Below, in pieces: positions 1 to 8,347 of a stretch of DNA of 39,434 bases. Each line of letters begins with the position of its first letter. Position 1 is the first letter of the stretch. Where the stretch lies: contig CATZCM010000014.1 of assembly GCA_958417225.1 (NCBI GenBank), positions 1 to 39,434 on the forward strand. Reading direction: 5' to 3'. Source of the DNA: an uncultured Eubacteriales bacterium (lineage in GTDB: Bacteria > Bacillota > Clostridia > Oscillospirales > Acutalibacteraceae). The notes beneath the pieces are model-generated. The model saw only the letters and a program-made list of their open reading frames with translations, searched no databases and was not told the origin of the DNA. A program made the translations under genes and the position numbers.

Positions 1-19
1 ATTTGCATATATATAAAAC

Positions 20-70
20 GCAGTCCACAACACCTTATCTTAGTTGTGAACTGCAAATTATAAGTTTTTT
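20..70. terminator. Hairpin, possible terminator
   Basis: Arms at 20-31 and 43-54 pair at 11 of 12 positions around an 11-nt loop. A T tract lies at 64-70 on the plus side, and a short T run follows the stem on the minus side. It could end a gene lying left of the window or act as a late terminator for leftward transcripts. The distance from stem to T tract makes the call weak. Confidence 0.35.
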
Positions 71-673
71 AAAATTTCCATGGTAACACAAATTTTGTAA
101 TATTATACTTCTTTTGACGTGACTCTTCAATTTCAAGTTCTAAAAGCTTTTCAACTTCAAAGGGTAAATCAGCTATACAAATGATATTTTGAATGTTAAA
201 CAATCAAAGTTATTTTATCACTATTTGTTGTTAACAATAACAATCGGTTATATCGGCTTCATCAGTGAAAAAAGTGATGAGAAAGTTAGTGTTACACTAC
301 TCTTTGAGCAGTCCAAGCAAATATACAAACCCAATAATTTTGCTTTTTATGCCATTACATATGGCTTATTTGTAATATTTTCAAAATGCAAATAAGGGTA
401 TGCCTGATATGTTGAAGAAAAAACTTAGTCTATTCAGTTATCTCTATTTTCTGATATGAGCTTTGGTTGGTGTTAAAAAACAAACATAAAGATAATTATT
501 CACCGCAAAATATTGCAAATTTCACCATACTTTAAATATATCATCACTAAAAAAATTTATTTAGATGCACAAAATAAAAGTCCATATAAAGATCTCATGC
601 AAACATTACTTTTATTTTTTACGCTATTATAAATCATCTCCAAATACAAACAAACTCTAAAAAATACATTAGC

Positions 674-706
674 AAAGGCCAGTTGACAATATACACTGGC
701 CTTTTA
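674..706. terminator. Terminator downstream of hydA
   Basis: Perfect 10-bp arms at 674-683 and 695-704 enclose an 11-nt loop. The hairpin lies about 135 bp beyond the hydA stop codon, with a short T run on either side. It is the best candidate terminator for the leftward hydrogenase operon. Confidence 0.55.
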
Positions 707-839
707 GAATAACATATTATTTAAAATATTTTTGAAATCTGAACACATTAACTTCACATGTAAATTTAAAACATTTTCATATTTTTATTTACTAAGATTT
801 CACTTGGTATCCTCACAATATGCACACAACTTTCCTAAT

Positions 840-2582
840 CTAATTGTACTTATCCCTTTTTACATATGTCGTATGCAAAACATGATGTGCTTTTTCACTG
901 CCTGGTTCACCAAAGTACTCATCGTAAATCTTTTTAATAGATTGATTATCATGTGATTTTCTCAGCGAAAGAGCTTTATCTTCATCATACAACGCATTTG
1001 CGCGAATTCCTTTCAAGTCTGTAAAGTTTCTCACATCAGCAGATTGATGTGGTTGACCCCCACCGTTCACGCACCCACCAGGACAACACATTACTTCAAT
1101 AAAATGATAATCTTTTTCACCTGATTTCACCATATCAAGAAGTTTCTTAGCATTTTTAAGCCCACTTGTAACTGCCACATTAACATCCATCCCAGCGATA
1201 TTATAAGTAGCTTCTTTTATTTCCTTGTTGCCACGAACTTCACTATATTCCACAGATTCAAGGGACTCGCCCGTTAAAACATCTGCTGCTGTTCTAAGTG
1301 CAGCCTCCATAACACCACCAGTTGCACCAAAAATTGCAGCCGCACCAGTAGAATCACCAAGGATTTCATCAAAATCCTCATCCGGAAGAGTTTTGAAATC
1401 AATATGTGCACGCTTGATCATTGTTCCCAATTCGCGCGTAGTCAACACAAAGTCATTATCTGGAACACCAGCTGCATCTTGATCATCACGTGAAATTTCA
1501 AATTTCTTTGCAGTACACGGCATAACACTCACTGTAATAATATCCTTCGGATCTATTCCATTTTCATCTGCATACCACGTCTTAATCACAGCACCCATCA
1601 TCTGCTGTGGAGACTTACACGAAGACAAATTGTCAAGCAACTCAGGATAGTAATATTCACAAAACTTTATCCATCCTGGAGAACACGATGTAATAAGTGG
1701 AAGTTTTCCCCCATTTTTCACACGTCCAATAAATTCATGAGCCTCTTCCATAATTGTAAGATCTGCACCAAAATCTGTATCAAAGACTTTTTCAAAACCA
1801 AGCCTACGTAGTGCCGAAATCATTTTTCCCTTTACATTTGATCCAACAGGCATATCAAAACACTCGCCTAAAGTTACACGAATAGATGGTGCAGTATGAA
1901 CGATTACGTGTTTATTCGGATCATTTATTGCATCAAACACATCATCACAGTCATCCCTTTCTCTAAGAGCTCCAGTAGGACATGCCACAATGCATTGACC
2001 ACACGATACACACGGTACATCATTCAAATTCTTCTCAAAAGCGCAACCAATATTAGTATCGAAACCTCTATCGTTTGCCCCAATAACAGCTACTTGCTGT
2101 TCCCTGCACGCCGCTACACACCTTCTGCATAAAATACACTTATTGTTATCGCGAACCAAATGATGTGTACTCATATCTTTTTTGTAAGTATTTGTTGCCC
2201 CCTCAAAGCGTTTTTCGTCTTCAATTCCAAATTCGTTACAAAGCGCTTGAAGTTCACACGAACCACTTCTTGAACAAGAAAGACATTTTCTATCATGATC
2301 TGACAAAATAAGTTCCAAAGTAGTTTTTCTTGCTTTCAACACTTTGCTGGTATTTGTATAAACTTCCATCCCTTCACTAACAGGGTACACACATGACGCA
2401 ACTAACGATCTTGCGCCCTTTACCTCCACTAAGCAAATTCTGCAAGCACCAATTTCGTTTATTTCTTTTAGGTAGCACAACGTTGGAATATGAATTCCAA
2501 CTTGCCTTGCCGCCTCCAATATTGTTGAACCTTTTTGTACAGTAACATCCATACCATTGATTTTCAAATTAACGGTCTCCAT
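840..2582 (-). CDS. hydA: [FeFe] hydrogenase catalytic subunit HydA (HndD-like)
   Basis: 580 residues; catalytic subunit of a multimeric NAD(P)H- and probably ferredoxin-linked [FeFe] hydrogenase that makes or oxidises H2 in the cytoplasm. Domains in order: an N-terminal 2Fe-2S ferredoxin fold (Cys36, 47, 50, 64); the His-Cys3 [4Fe-4S] site (His96, Cys100, 103, 109); two [4Fe-4S] motifs (Cys149/152/155/159 and Cys191/194/197/201); then the H-cluster domain with all three signatures: TSCSPGW (Cys300), MPCTAKK (Cys355) and CPGGCVNGGGQ (Cys500 and Cys504). The ATG follows an AGGAGG that overlaps the TAG stop of hydB, so translation is probably coupled. It is the last gene of hydC-hydB-hydA. The electron-bifurcating role is inferred from the three-subunit architecture, not seen directly. 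The maturases HydE/F/G are not in the window. Confidence 0.97.
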   Translation of the reverse strand: METVNLKINGMDVTVQKGSTILEAARQVGIHIPTLCYLKEINEIGACRICLVEVKGARSLVASCVYPVSEGMEVYTNTSKVLKARKTTLELILSDHDRKCLSCSRSGSCELQALCNEFGIEDEKRFEGATNTYKKDMSTHHLVRDNNKCILCRRCVAACREQQVAVIGANDRGFDTNIGCAFEKNLNDVPCVSCGQCIVACPTGALRERDDCDDVFDAINDPNKHVIVHTAPSIRVTLGECFDMPVGSNVKGKMISALRRLGFEKVFDTDFGADLTIMEEAHEFIGRVKNGGKLPLITSCSPGWIKFCEYYYPELLDNLSSCKSPQQMMGAVIKTWYADENGIDPKDIITVSVMPCTAKKFEISRDDQDAAGVPDNDFVLTTRELGTMIKRAHIDFKTLPDEDFDEILGDSTGAAAIFGATGGVMEAALRTAADVLTGESLESVEYSEVRGNKEIKEATYNIAGMDVNVAVTSGLKNAKKLLDMVKSGEKDYHFIEVMCCPGGCVNGGGQPHQSADVRNFTDLKGIRANALYDEDKALSLRKSHDNQSIKKIYDEYFGEPGSEKAHHVLHTTYVKRDKYN

Positions 2583-2597
2583 ACTAACACAGTCCTC

Positions 2598-4466
2598 CTA
2601 TTCTTTTACTATTGCACCGAATCTACATTTTTCAATACAAGATCCACATTTGATACATTTAGCCTGATCAATCTTATGCGGATTCTTAACAGCACCAGAT
2701 ATCGCACCAACCGGACATACTCTTGCACACGCAGTACATCCCTTACATTTGTCTTCAAGGATCTTATAACTTAAAAGTGATTTACAAACACCAGCCCTAC
2801 ATTTCTTATCACGCACGTGTTCTTCATACTCATGCCTGAAAAACTTCAATGTTGACAAAACTGGATTTGGAGCGGTCTGACCTAATCCACAAAGAGAATT
2901 TGCTTTAATATAGTAGCAAAGTTCCTCCATCTTATCAAGATCTTCCATCGTTCCCTCGCCTCTTGTTATCTTCGTAAGCATCTCTAAAAGTCGTTTTGTT
3001 CCTATTCTACAAGGTGTGCACTTACCACATGATTCATCAACTGTAAACTCCAAAAAGAATTTCGCTATGTCAACCATGCACGTAGTTTCATCCATAACAA
3101 TAAGTCCACCTGATCCCATCATCGCACCAATTTCAATAAGGTTATCATAATCTATCGGAATATCCAAATGATCCGCTGGAATGCATCCTCCTGAAGGACC
3201 TCCCGTTTGTGCAGCCTTAAACTTTTTACCATTAGGTACTCCCGCACCGATTTCCTCTACAATTTCTCTTAAAGTTGTTCCCATTGGAACTTCTACAAGT
3301 CCAGTATGTTTTATCTTACCTCCAAGTGCAAACACTTTAGTACCCTTTGACCTCTCGGTGCCCATATCGCTAAACCATTTTGCTCCATTTAAGATTATCT
3401 GAGGGATATTCGCATATGTCTCTACATTATTAAGTACAGTTGGTTTCCCAAATAAACCCTTAACTGCTGGAAAAGGAGGTCTTGGTCTTGGTTCTCCACG
3501 ATTTCCTTCAATAGAAGTAATAAGCGCCGTTTCTTCTCCACACACAAAAGCGCCTGCTCCCAATCTCAGTTCAATGTCAAATGAAAAATCTGTTCCAAAT
3601 ATATTTTCTCCCAAAAGTCCATACTTACGTGCCTGATCAATCGCAATTCTCAACCTAGTAACCGCAATCGGATACTCTGCTCTCACGTAAATATACCCCT
3701 GAGTAGCACCTATCGCAAAACCTGCAATAGACATTGACTCCAACACAGCATGCGGATCGCCTTCCAACACTGATCTATCCATAAAAGCCCCAGGGTCACC
3801 CTCGTCCGCATTACAACAAACATATTTTTGATCAGCCTTATTTGCAGCTGCAAAACTCCATTTCAAACCAGTTGGAAATCCTCCGCCACCTCTTCCACGA
3901 AGTCCAGAATTCTTAATTGTCTCAATGACTTTTTCCGGAGTCATTTCCGTTAAGACTTTATGTAATGCAAGATATCCATCACGCGCTATGTACTCATCTA
4001 TATCTTCAGGATTTATCATTCCGCAATTTCGAAGTGCAACTCTCTTTTGTTTCTTGTAAAACGAAGTTTCATTTAATGACGCAATTTTGCCATCATCCAA
4101 AACTGTCTCCTGATAAAGAAGTCTTGTAACAATATTTCCATTTTTCAAGTGTTCTTCCACAATTTCCGGAATATCCTCAGGAGATACTCTACTATAAAAA
4201 CTTCCTTCCGGATACACTATCATAATCGGACCAAGTGCACAGAGCCCAAAACAACCTGTTTTAATCACATTTACATTATCTTCAAGGCCTTGTTTTTTTA
4301 TTTCATTATTCAACTCATCAATTATCTTCATACTATTGGAAGAGGTGCATCCCGTACCTCCGCACACTAGTATACTTTTCTTTTCACCATCAAGCTTTCC
4401 TTCTCTAAGTTCAATTGATTTTAAAACATTTTCCTTTATAGCTTGTAAATTTTCAAGTGTCATCAT
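2598..4466 (-). CDS. hydB: NADH-binding flavoprotein subunit HydB (NuoF-like)
   Basis: 622 residues; the NAD(H)- and FMN-binding diaphorase subunit of the trimeric hydrogenase, homologous to NuoF of complex I. An N-terminal thioredoxin-like 2Fe-2S domain carries GGTGC and CFGLC. The NuoF core has the glycine-rich GLRGRGGGGFPTGLKW motif at about residues 190-205. The 4Fe-4S motif SCGKCTPCRIGT follows, and a C-terminal two-cluster ferredoxin domain (CKGCTACARVCP and CIKCGSCIEKC) completes it, as expected for the long HydB form. The GGAGGT ribosome binding site sits 9 nt upstream of the first of two adjacent ATG codons. Gaps of 15-16 bp to hydC and hydA mark a single operon. Confidence 0.96.
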   Translation of the reverse strand: MMTLENLQAIKENVLKSIELREGKLDGEKKSILVCGGTGCTSSNSMKIIDELNNEIKKQGLEDNVNVIKTGCFGLCALGPIMIVYPEGSFYSRVSPEDIPEIVEEHLKNGNIVTRLLYQETVLDDGKIASLNETSFYKKQKRVALRNCGMINPEDIDEYIARDGYLALHKVLTEMTPEKVIETIKNSGLRGRGGGGFPTGLKWSFAAANKADQKYVCCNADEGDPGAFMDRSVLEGDPHAVLESMSIAGFAIGATQGYIYVRAEYPIAVTRLRIAIDQARKYGLLGENIFGTDFSFDIELRLGAGAFVCGEETALITSIEGNRGEPRPRPPFPAVKGLFGKPTVLNNVETYANIPQIILNGAKWFSDMGTERSKGTKVFALGGKIKHTGLVEVPMGTTLREIVEEIGAGVPNGKKFKAAQTGGPSGGCIPADHLDIPIDYDNLIEIGAMMGSGGLIVMDETTCMVDIAKFFLEFTVDESCGKCTPCRIGTKRLLEMLTKITRGEGTMEDLDKMEELCYYIKANSLCGLGQTAPNPVLSTLKFFRHEYEEHVRDKKCRAGVCKSLLSYKILEDKCKGCTACARVCPVGAISGAVKNPHKIDQAKCIKCGSCIEKCRFGAIVKE

Positions 4467-4482
4467 TAAACTCGCACCTCCA

Positions 4483-4980
4483 TTAATCCTCGTATTTTTT
4501 CAAAATACCTTCAATATCTTCCGGAACAAGACGTCCATACACATCGTCATTTATCGTCATAACCGGAGCCAAACCACAAGCGCCTATGCACCTACAGGTG
4601 CAAAGTGAAAACTTACCATCCGGAGTACATTCATCAGGACCTATATGCAAAAGTTCCTGAATCTTATCCACAATAGCTCCCGCTCCTTTTACATAACAAG
4701 CGGTACCAAGACAAACTGAAATATTATATTTACCCTTTGGTGCTAAGGAAAACTGCGAATAAAATGTAGTTACACCAAAAATTTTTTCGAGTGGCATATC
4801 AAGCCCTTCTGCAATCATATTTTGCACTTCCATCGGAAGATATCCATATATCTCTTGTGCCTCTTGCAAAACAGGCATTATAGGACTTGGATCTTGTCTG
4901 TACTTTTCTATAACCTCCATTAACTTTTGCTTTTGTTGCTCCGTACCTTTAAACGGAACGCCGCTGATAACTTTTTTCAT
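4483..4980 (-). CDS. hydC: Thioredoxin-like 2Fe-2S subunit HydC (NuoE-like)
   Basis: 165 residues; the small electron-transfer subunit of the hydrogenase, homologous to the 24-kDa NuoE subunit of complex I. The helical N-terminal half (MPVLQEAQEIYGYLP, then the FGVTTFYSQF motif) is followed by a thioredoxin-like fold with the four 2Fe-2S cysteines in CLGTAC and CRCIGAC. Length and layout are typical for the family. It is the first gene of the operon; an AAAGGAA ribosome binding site precedes the ATG. A long structured leader lies between the probable promoter and this start, so regulation of the operon may act there. Confidence 0.95.
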   Translation of the reverse strand: MKKVISGVPFKGTEQQKQKLMEVIEKYRQDPSPIMPVLQEAQEIYGYLPMEVQNMIAEGLDMPLEKIFGVTTFYSQFSLAPKGKYNISVCLGTACYVKGAGAIVDKIQELLHIGPDECTPDGKFSLCTCRCIGACGLAPVMTINDDVYGRLVPEDIEGILKKYED

Positions 4981-4984
4981 TACT

Positions 4985-5222
4985 TGTCATTCCTTTCACG
5001 TACTAAGTGGACTTTTCACCACAAATGAAAAGTGGCAGTTAACTAATTCCTCCCACCCGATATAAGAAATATGCCTTCGGTTTATCAAAACGAGGCTATG
5101 GCTTTTTTGTGAGGTAAAACCTTCCCGTAGCACAATACGGTACTGTTATCTTACGGATAACTTTTGCAAACCTGATGAGATTTTTCTGAAACTCAAAGCG
5201 AAAATTGTCCCGATTAATTCTC
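4985..5222 (-). ncRNA. Structured 5' leader of the hydrogenase operon
   Basis: About 240 nt of leader separate a TATAAT box (5229-5234) from the hydC start. On the plus coordinates I can pair 5145-5150 with 5156-5161, 5125-5129 with 5136-5140, 5073-5083 with 5088-5096 (one bulge, loop ATCA), and 5011-5018 with 5026-5033. The last hairpin is just upstream of the ribosome binding site. Such density of hairpins is unlike other intergenic DNA here. I do not recognise a named riboswitch class. It may be a cis-regulatory RNA, or an independent ncRNA on either strand. Confidence 0.45.
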
Positions 5223-5228
5223 AATTAA

Positions 5229-5234
5229 ATTATA
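5229..5234 (-). promoter_or_regulatory. Probable -10 box of the hydCBA operon
   Basis: A perfect TATAAT reads leftward at 5229-5234. The hexamer 17 bp upstream is a poor -35 match (TAGATT), so the promoter may need an activator or be only moderately strong. It places the transcript start near 5222. Confidence 0.45.
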
Positions 5235-5652
5235 CACTATTTTATAGATAAAATCTAGCCCTTAAATTTATTTTAAATTAAGGAAAATTTGATAATAAAA
5301 ATCAAAACTAAGAATAAATTCTATTTTTTCCGACAAAAAGGAACTGTTACCTAATAAATCTATATCTCTTGTAAGTTCTGCACATACCATCAAAATTTGA
5401 TTTGAGGGTCACACAGATTCAAATAACTGCCTAGTATATATTAAGTAACGTTCTTTTTTCCATATATTTTTGCTTAGTGTAAACATGTTAATACCTTTTT
5501 AGTTTTAGATCCTTCAAACCTGAATAACTTACCATTTTCATAAACATACTTAAAACAATTGAAAGTACTCCTATAACCACTTTCTTCATAACATCCCCAT
5601 TTAAAATAAGTTAATATATAACAACTCATTAATAATCAAAAACAATATTCTT
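5235..5652. other. Intergenic region between recG and the hyd promoter
   Basis: About 420 bp of AT-rich DNA downstream of recG. I see no open frame with a ribosome binding site, no obvious recG terminator hairpin and no repeat shared with the rest of the window. Confidence 0.4.
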
Positions 5653-7695
5653 TTAATTTATATTTCCCTGATCAAAACTCTGCATCAACTTATTCACTTC
5701 AGCACGTAACATTTTATGTTCTTCATGATCAAGATTTGGATCAATACTAAAAATTTCATCAGAAACCTTTGTCACATCACTTATCGTATCGATATTTGAC
5801 ATTAAATTAGCTATTTTCATATCTGGCAATCCATGCTGTCGTTGACCAAAAAAGTCGCCAGGTCCACGCATTCTCAAATCCTCATCTGCAATTTTAAAAC
5901 CATCATTAGTACTGCACATCACATTTAATCTCTTTATTGACTCCTCACCCTTTGCGTCCGAAACCAATATGCAAAACGATTCATGTTCACCTCTACCAAC
6001 GCGACCTCTCAATTGATGCAATTGAGACAATCCAAACCTTTCCGCATTTTCAATAAGCATAACTGAAGCATTTGGAACATCAACGCCAACCTCCACTACA
6101 GTAGTGGAAACCAATATTTGAATTTGCCCAGATGAAAACCTTTCCATAACATCATTTTTTAAATTCACATTCATCTTTCCATGCAATATGTCAAACGTAT
6201 ATCCATCAAAATTTGGTGTTAGTATAGTTTCCATATACTCCATAACTGAATTTAAACCACATTCGTTGTCCTCCACCACAGGACAAACAATGTAACATTG
6301 CCTACCTTTTTCAATTTCTTTCTTCAAAAAACTAAAAGCACGCAATCTTTTCGATGAATCAATGTAAAAAGTTTTCACAGATTTTCTCCCCGGTGGTAGC
6401 TCATCCAAGATCGACACATCAAGATCACCATGTATAATAAGTGCCAATGTCCTAGGAATCGGAGTTGCTGACATAACTAACATATGCGGATTATCACCTT
6501 TTGAAATTAATTTTGCACGTTGATTCACACCGAATCTGTGCTGTTCATCCGTCACAACTAATCCCAATCTTGCAAATTCTACCCCTTCTGAAAGAATCGC
6601 ATGGGTCCCGATGCAAATATCCACAATCCCAGTTTCGAGATATTGCAGCAATCTTCTCCTTTTAGAAGCTGAGATTGAACCGGTCAAAAGTGCCACCTTA
6701 ATACCGAGTTCTGAAAAAATTGATTGAAACCAATCAAAATGTTGTGTTGCTAAAATCTCCGTCGGGGCCATAACCGCACACTGAAACCCTGATTTAACTA
6801 CTGTATAACAAAGAGCTGCACATACTGCCGTTTTGCCCGAACCCACATCACCCTGAATTAACCTACGCATTTGATACTTTCGGTTAATCATGTCATTAAT
6901 ACAATCACAAATCACCCGATCTTGGGCACCTGTCATAGAAAACGGCAATAATGCTTTAAACTCTTCCGTATAGTCTTCAGTAATTTCTATTGTTTTAAGG
7001 TTTTTATTTGAATTTTTGCAAAGTAATAGTCCCAAATGTAAAACCAATAACTCTTCAAAAATAACCCTATGTTTTGATTTTTTCAAAGATTCATCGTCTT
7101 TTGGAAAATGTATATTTCGTATGGCAAAACCAAGATCACAAAGCCCATATCTAAGTCTTATTTCTTCTGGAATAGGGTCATTCATTTTTTCCGGCAATAA
7201 CATAAGAGCATTCTTTACTGAAAGTTCTATCTGTTTCGAACTTAACCCCGCAGTCTGCGAATATATTGGACGAATATCAACACAAGTACTCGACTTAAAA
7301 AAGCACGGAGATAACATTTGTTTTTGATATGAACTAAACTTGACACGCCCTCTAAAAATATATTCCTCCCCTTCCTGCAACTGAGCTTTTACAAACTTAT
7401 TATTAAAAAAAACTACCGTCATCGATGACATACCATCACACACTTTAACTTTGTATAGTACAAGCCCGGCCCGAATTCTATTTTCACTCACCCTCGATGC
7501 AACTATTCCCTTAACACAGCATACTGTATCGTCAATCAAATTTGAAATTAATGTAATATCTCGAAAATCCTCATATGTTCTCGGATAATTTCGAATCAAT
7601 TGACCTATTGTATCAATTTCGAGTTTTTTAAAAAGCTCTGCTCGTTTTTCACCTATCCCCTTAAGATATCTTATATCAACATTCATTAGCGACAT
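5653..7695 (-). CDS. recG: ATP-dependent DNA helicase RecG
   Basis: 680 residues; a superfamily 2 helicase that remodels stalled replication forks and Holliday junctions. The N-terminal wedge/OB domain (about 1-250) starts with a helix-hairpin-helix-like LKGIGEKRAELFKKL. The helicase core shows Walker A GDVGSGKT, motif II DEQH followed by RFGVNQR, motif III MSATPIPRTL, and the motif V/VI region VVEVGVDVPNA and QLHQLRGRVGRG. The C-terminal DLRMRGPGDFFGQRQHG is the conserved RecG TRG region. Length is normal for the family. The start has GAGAGGTG about 8 nt upstream. It stands alone between two intergenic regions, with no operon partner visible. Confidence 0.97.
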   Translation of the reverse strand: MSLMNVDIRYLKGIGEKRAELFKKLEIDTIGQLIRNYPRTYEDFRDITLISNLIDDTVCCVKGIVASRVSENRIRAGLVLYKVKVCDGMSSMTVVFFNNKFVKAQLQEGEEYIFRGRVKFSSYQKQMLSPCFFKSSTCVDIRPIYSQTAGLSSKQIELSVKNALMLLPEKMNDPIPEEIRLRYGLCDLGFAIRNIHFPKDDESLKKSKHRVIFEELLVLHLGLLLCKNSNKNLKTIEITEDYTEEFKALLPFSMTGAQDRVICDCINDMINRKYQMRRLIQGDVGSGKTAVCAALCYTVVKSGFQCAVMAPTEILATQHFDWFQSIFSELGIKVALLTGSISASKRRRLLQYLETGIVDICIGTHAILSEGVEFARLGLVVTDEQHRFGVNQRAKLISKGDNPHMLVMSATPIPRTLALIIHGDLDVSILDELPPGRKSVKTFYIDSSKRLRAFSFLKKEIEKGRQCYIVCPVVEDNECGLNSVMEYMETILTPNFDGYTFDILHGKMNVNLKNDVMERFSSGQIQILVSTTVVEVGVDVPNASVMLIENAERFGLSQLHQLRGRVGRGEHESFCILVSDAKGEESIKRLNVMCSTNDGFKIADEDLRMRGPGDFFGQRQHGLPDMKIANLMSNIDTISDVTKVSDEIFSIDPNLDHEEHKMLRAEVNKLMQSFDQGNIN

Positions 7696-8018
7696 CGCAT
7701 TTCACCTCTCTACTTGTATTGTAACAGCACACCCCTCATTCTGTCAAATTTTTTAATCTTAAACATTAAGTTTTACCCGTGACTAGTATACCAAATAGTA
7801 AAAATTACAATCTAGTCATTTCATTATCGAGTTTTTGCATTTTCATAAATTCAATTTATCGCGAAGTGCTGATTTCGCTTTTCTTGAGTGTAAACAGCAC
7901 ATCTAATTACCGCCACTGTATCTATCCTACAAACCTAACCTCCATTTCATTTAATTAATTATAAAAACCCAAATACTTAAAAATTAAAAATAAGTTCTAT
8001 TTGTCATTGAGACAAAAC
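7696..8018. other. Intergenic region upstream of recG
   Basis: AT-rich DNA between the divergently transcribed recG and the Sel1-repeat gene. I see no gene and no clear recG promoter. The right half of the full intergenic gap is occupied by direct repeat copy A, listed separately. Confidence 0.4.
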
Positions 8019-8214
8019 GTGTTAGCATTGTTAAAATAATTAGGGTTGCTTGAAGTAAAACATTCACGGTTCTGTGAAAATTTTGAGGTGGAGACTCTGT
8101 TCAGGGCTTGTAAGTAAATTAGTTTATCTTGATCGGTTGAACCTGATAGTAAATTTTTTTTACTTGGTTGGCAATTTGTGGCTAATTAATGGGATTTTTT
8201 CATTTGATCGCCTT
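8019..8214 (+). repeat. Direct repeat copy A (upstream of the Sel1 gene)
   Basis: This roughly 196-bp segment recurs at 12254-12455 on the other side of the Sel1-repeat gene, in the same orientation. A core of about 102 bp (8075-8176) differs at only four positions; the flanks are less alike. The core holds an open frame starting GTG at 8074 (MKILRWRLCSGLVSK). The four core differences are two silent and two conservative (Asp/Glu, Ile/Val), which hints at past coding constraint, but there is no ribosome binding site. It could be a decayed mobile element or a small RNA. Confidence 0.7.
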
Positions 8215-8285
8215 GCAACATGTGAATACAAATTTAATTTTCGAAAAGAAAATAATGTGATGCATATCGTTTTGTGAAAAAACAA

Positions 8286-8314
8286 TTGACAAGCCTGTTT
8301 TTTTATGGTATAAT
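8286..8314 (+). promoter_or_regulatory. Consensus sigma-A promoter of the Sel1-repeat gene
   Basis: TTGACA at 8286-8291, a 17-bp spacer and TATAAT at 8309-8314: a perfect housekeeping consensus. The predicted start near 8321 leaves a leader of about 27 nt. Confidence 0.9.
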
Positions 8315-8331
8315 ATTATCATACCATAAAA
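8301..8331. promoter_or_regulatory. Palindrome overlapping the -10 box (operator candidate)
   Basis: Fifteen-nt arms, with one mismatch, are symmetric about position 8316; the inner half-site reads GGTATAATA and its partner GGTATGATA. It covers the whole -10 box and the expected transcript start, which is where a repressor dimer would sit. Part of the symmetry comes from the TATAAT box itself, so function is an inference. Confidence 0.45.
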
Positions 8332-8347
8332 TAAAGGGAGAATTAAA

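Larger units (their letters stand above)
1..839. other. AT-rich intergenic region, no convincing gene
   Basis: I see no supportable gene between the left edge and the hydA stop codon. A 68-codon open frame at 189-395 (plus) has no clear ribosome binding site, no recognisable domain and no neighbour in register, so I treat it as chance. Two hairpins are listed separately. The rest is AT-rich sequence without recognisable signals. Confidence 0.5.

Noticed and set aside
189..395. 68-codon open frame near the left edge
   Set aside because: No ribosome binding site, no domain, AT-rich surroundings; most likely chance.
8126..8160. TTGAACCTGAT-like string suggesting a TPP riboswitch in direct repeat A
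   Set aside because: The other conserved TPP elements (GGGG stem, CTGAGA loop) are absent, and no thiamine gene is near.
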